Of a stretch of 64,000 nt of DNA, positions 59,777-64,000 are shown piece after piece (within the stretch, counting starts at the first letter, position 1; every line of letters starts with the position of its first letter). Source of the stretch: Epichloe hybrida (taxonomy: Eukaryota; Ascomycota; Sordariomycetes; Hypocreales; Clavicipitaceae); NCBI GenBank assembly GCA_019022495.1, contig JAFEKR010000003.1, forward strand, positions 992,001 through 1,056,000, read 5' to 3'. The notes under the pieces are model-generated. The model was not told the origin of the DNA. It ran no database searches and saw only the letters and a program-made list of their open reading frames with translations. Made by a program: the position numbers and the translations under genes.

Positions 59777-61427
59777 TAAGTGCTTAGTTAACTAATAACC
59801 TTCTTTACTATATATATAACACTTTTTTAATTAGTAAGGCTTACTTTTTAATATAAATTAACTATATTAGGCTTCCTTACCCTTCCTATTATACCTATAG
59901 TTAGTCTAAAAGTTTTCCTTAGTGCTAGCTTCTATAAGGAATTACTATTAATTAATTTAAGCTTTAGATTTACTAAGTAATATCCTTATCTATTTATAAA
60001 AGCGTTAGAGATTAATAGGAGAATTAATAATATAAGCCCTATATTCTAGGATTTCTTTATAGGTATTTAGAATTTAACTATAGAAATCTAATTCTAACTA
60101 GGATTTATAAGGATTTACCCTTTAAAGATTTAAAAGCTTTATTATAAGGTCTTTAAAGCATTTAATCTTTGATTTATTAGGGTTCTCTTAGATAATTATA
60201 AGTAGTTATAACTTTCCTTATAATAGATAGTTTTTCTAATATATATTATTTATCTTAAACTTCTGCCTAATTCTATAAATAAGAGTTAGAAAATCTTAGA
60301 GGTTTTCTTAGCCTAAAAGATTCTCTAGGAAGTACTAGAGAGGTTTTTCTTTTAGTATAAACTTAAAACTATAGCCTAACTATTCTTATATAATTCCTAG
60401 TATTTTATACTTTCTTTAATAAGTTAAGAGCTTAATATTAAGAATATTATACTCCTTAGCGCTATACTTAATACTCTTATTATTATAAAACTTATTAAGA
60501 TTAAGTAATTACTTTAATAAGGGTTAGCTTATCTCTTAAGGGGGGATAAGGATAATTAAATCTTATAGAAGGAATACTATAGTTTTAGACTATAAAGGGG
60601 GATTATAATACCTTACTATAGGAGAGGAAGTAAGAGGTATTTAGGCTTATAGTTAAGGGCTTATAATAAGGGAATTACCTTTATTATTATACCTTTGCCT
60701 TATACTTAGTATACTTAGGGATTAGTATAATAGAATTTAGGAATAAAATAGAAGTAATTATAGTAGTTAAGGGGATTAAGAATATTATAAAGTAATTAGT
60801 TAATTTATTTAATCTCTAAAAGAAGGGATATAAATAAGGAGAAGGTCTTTATAAAAGTCTTTTTCTACTATTTACCTCTTAAAGAGGGAATACTTCCTAG
60901 TAACTTCCTATATTTCTTTTTCTTTCTAGTTATATAATTTATTATAGTTAATAATATCTTTAAGTAAAACTATTATCTTATAGTAACTTTATAAGTCTAT
61001 ATAAATACTATTAAAGAAAAGAAAGTTTTAAAAACTTTTTATAGCTTTAGGATTTATTACTTAAAATATCTCTTAGTTTTATTCTCTAAAGTTATTATTA
61101 AAGATAGTAAATAAGGTTTATAGGTATAGGTTCTTATATTTATAAGTTACTTTCTTAATAAAAATCTAAGCTATAAGTTCTTTAGGAGTAGTGTTTACTT
61201 TAAGATTAAATAATTCCTTATTTTCTAGTGCTTATTATATAATATACTAGTGTAAATTAGGGGAGATATAGTTAAGAAGGTAAGATATAACTTATAGGTT
61301 AACTTCTCTTCTAGTATCTTTAGGGGGGGAGGTATATTTATAATTAGAAGGAATATCTTAGGTTCTAGATTCTTCTAGTTAATCTTAGTGTTTTACTATA
61401 ATATTAGTAGTAAATAAGGAGGTATAT
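59777..61427 (-). mobile_element. Right-hand continuation of the outer Copia element
   Basis: AT-rich RIP-mutated sequence resumes after the Gypsy-2 target duplication. I identify no intact motif here, so assignment rests on continuity with 38,340-42,390. A GT/G-rich patch at about 61,320-61,332 precedes the junction with the inverted LINE. Confidence 0.5.
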
Positions 61428-64000
61428 ATATATTATTTACGCTAGTTAGCTTTATAGATAGCTATCACTAGTACTCTTACTACTAAGTCAAAAGGGAAAA
61501 CCCTATACTAGGAAGAAAAACCCCCTTACATTTGTTTATAAGCTAGCGCTAGCCTTATAATAAGTCTATGCTACTTAGTGTGTTTCTTATTATAAGTGTT
61601 TATTACTAGCTTACACTAGCCTTATCCTATTAAAAAGAAAAGGAAAGGAAAAATATATAAAAAAAGTATTTATAAGCCCCTTCTAGTCCTACTCTAGTAT
61701 AATAATATACCTATCCTAAGTCTTTTTACTTTAAGCTAAGGTAAAGTAAATCTAGATTTATAGTGTTAATTTACTTCTTATTTACTCTTATACTAACTCT
61801 TCTATAGCTTTACTTTTTAGCTATCTCTAGCTTACCTTTACCTTATATATTTAGTAAAGTCTAAGCACTTAGTTTTATTTAATTACTATAGGGGGAGGGT
61901 AATTATAGCCCTAGACTAGGTTAGTCCTAGGTTAAGATTACTTATGTATTATTAGATTTATTAATTATATTATGCTTTATTTTTAAGTAAGTTATTTAAA
62001 TTATCCCCCCCCCCCTCTCTCTATAAGTATAAAAAAGAGCTCTCCCCCCCTTAGGTCCTAGTTTTTTTTTTCTCTTTATATTAAACTTCCTATAGGTTTT
62101 TCTTTTCTTTCTAGCTATTTAAGGCTATCCTAGGCTAGGGTTAGGTTATTTACTAATATTTACTATAGATTTAGACTAAATCTAGTATAATAATACTAAA
62201 TACTATAAGTACTTTAGTATTACTACTTATCTAGCTTTAATTTACCTAGGAATCCTATAAGTATAAGGACTTCCTAAGGAAGTCTATAACTAAGAAGTAA
62301 TATATATAGGTTATAAAGAAGGGTTTATCTATAAGTTATATTTACTTTTACTCTAGGCCTAGTTTACTACTAATTTACTTTAGCTTAGTAAACTAAGAGA
62401 AATCTAATATATTTCCTATAAATCTTATTTAGTTTAGGACCTTAAGTATTAGTACTATCTTATTATTAGTAAGTTAGTCTTACTTTAGCTTAGTAATAAG
62501 GCTAACTTACTAAATAAAGGTAGCTACTAATATATATTTTAACTATTAGGTTTAGAACTATTAATACTACTAGGTAATAATTACCCTTACTTTAGCTTAG
62601 TTCTATATTTAATTTACTATTTAGCTAAATTTATCTAGTAATTAAAATAAGTACTAGTAATTAGTTAAGACCTAGGCTTTTATAGCTAATAAGGGTATAG
62701 TAAGTTTACTTTAGCTTAGTAATAAGTTTATTCTAGCTTTAATATCTTCCTTAATAAACCTTAGAAGGCTTTTAAGACTAGGTTAAGAAGCTTTATACTA
62801 GTAATTAAGTAAAGAAAAAATAAAGTACCTTAGTAGTAAGCCTAGACTAAGCTAGTTTCTTTAAGGAATAATATACTAAGCTTATCTTTTAGCTTATATA
62901 CCTTAATATATATATAGTAAAGATAAACTATCTCTTACTTACTATTATACCTATAAAAAGTTATAACTAGGTAGGTATAGGTATAATTTCTATTTTAGAG
63001 AAAGAATAAGGTAGTAGCTTAATTTTAGTTTAAAGTAAGGGTAGTAGTAAGCTAGTAAGACTTATAATACCTAGAGTTTATAGTTAAAATTAATCTAATA
63101 ATAGTTCTAGACTTAAGTGCTCTTTATTATAATTATAAATTATAAAATTAGTCCCTTCCCTAGCTTACCTCTATACTTATATTATTTATTTTATTCCTTA
63201 TACTAGATTTATAATTAGAAGGTTTTCTATCTATTAATAGAGTTAGCCTAGGTCTAGTAGTATTCTAAGCTATCTTATAGCTAGCTCTTATACTAATAAG
63301 TAATATTAGAGTTATCTTATACTAAGGAACTATTTAGCTTAATATTTTACTCTTTAGGGTTTATTTAGGGCTAGCCTTACCTCCTATATATTAGTAAGCT
63401 ATTATTACTAAGGTTACCTATAGTTATACTTACTATAATTAACTAGTATATAGTATTAGTTTTCTATAGCTTAACTATAGCTATATAGGGGTAAAATTAC
63501 TTTAGAAACCTTTCTTTAAAATAGGAACTTATTTAAGCTTATCTTTCCTATATATAGTTAGATAATTATTAAAGAGATATACTTATTTATATTAGTATAA
63601 AATTCCTAGATTTCCTTTAGGTTATAGGAGAGTACTTAGTCTTTAGTTAGTTCTCTAATATATTTACTCTAGGCTAGCCTCTTCTTATTATACTAGTTTT
63701 CCTAATATTTTTTTAATTCCTTATCTAGGTTTATATCTAGCTTATTATTAATAAGTAAGGGTTTTCTTTTATAGTATAGTACTATTATAACTAAGTTAGC
63801 CATAGCTTAAATTATCCTTACTATCTCACTATTAATAATTTTATCTTTAAACCTTTACTTTATCTTATTTAAGTAAAGGTTAAGGGGGGGGATATAGGTC
63901 TTAACCTCTAGTTATATAATAAGTATAGCCTTAAATACCCTTATAATAATCTAGAGGTAAGCTAATTAATTTACTATAAAGCTTTTTATTACTTCTCTTA
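61428..64000 (-). mobile_element. LINE, second copy, inverted 3' part
   Basis: It is the reverse complement of about 31,450-34,010 and continues off the right edge of the window. Shared landmarks are the C tract at 62,005-62,015 and the AGCGCTAGC-containing 3' region at about 61,540-61,560. It covers the RNase H-side and 3' untranslated part. Heavily RIP-mutated; no frame survives. Confidence 0.8.

Larger units (their letters stand above)
38028..61427 (-). mobile_element. Copia retrotransposon, outermost host of the nested insertions
   Basis: The 3' LTR lies at 38,028-38,322. The minus strand at about 38,640-38,585 reads N-L-T-N-I-F-T-K-A-L, the Copia C-terminal DIFTKAL signature with Asp changed to Asn. 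Pol sequence continues to 42,390 and resumes at 59,772 after the Gypsy-2 insertion, running to about 61,427, where a LINE copy abuts. It also holds a SINE-like insertion at 39,210-39,526. I could not identify the 5' LTR, so the right end may be truncated by the LINE. Confidence 0.68.

Overview
The window is from a filamentous ascomycete (Pezizomycotina-type) nuclear genome. It is a mosaic of very AT-rich, TpA-rich blocks and a few islands of normal composition. The AT-rich blocks are transposons that carry the marks of repeat-induced point mutation (RIP): their reading frames can be followed for kilobases, but Gln codons have become TAA/TAG and catalytic Asp or His codons have become Asn or Tyr. 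Short GT..AG introns with CTAAC/CTGAC branch sites and a downstream AATAAA support a fungal host. I see no tRNA, rRNA or CRISPR. All calls come from reading the sequence; no database search was run.

Layout. 1-4,111: 5' part of a minus-strand Copia-like element. 4,112-4,587: MITE piece and LTRs. 4,593-10,499: a second Copia copy holding a hAT-type element (4,775-6,717), a small non-autonomous LTR element (7,377-9,152) and a solo LTR (10,208-10,474). 10,835-12,090: a minus-strand pseudogene with deaminase-like zinc motifs. 12,091-19,640: a decayed Helitron (Rep and helicase). 19,686-19,859: a minus-strand 5' gene fragment that may be the severed start of the deaminase-like gene. 20,400-27,120: the main gene island, with one small intact gene (20,643-21,056, +) and one large minus-strand locus (22,515-26,299). 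27,400-34,010: a LINE (+). 34,011-36,386: Copia (-). 36,387-37,518: truncated Gypsy. 37,524-38,026: MITE and a 10-bp satellite. 38,028-61,427: a Copia element (-) with a stack of nested insertions. 61,428-64,000: the 3' end of a second LINE copy, inverted.

The nest is resolved by target-site duplications. Copia contains Gypsy-2 (42,391-59,771; TTATC), which contains a hAT element (44,654-54,397; GTAATAAC), which contains a chromodomain Gypsy (46,503-54,321; ACATA). The innermost element is the least mutated. It also carries an extra 419-codon frame on the opposite strand, ending 34 bp from the end of pol.

The most interesting host locus is the large minus-strand gene. Its segments match, from memory, conserved blocks of a large uncharacterised protein family that I know mainly from bacteria. 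The N-terminal 589 codons are open. The C-terminal half is one frame broken only by a TAG and a TGA, both explainable by single C-to-T changes, and the linker between the halves cannot be read straight through. It looks like a recently disabled gene next to repeat-derived DNA.
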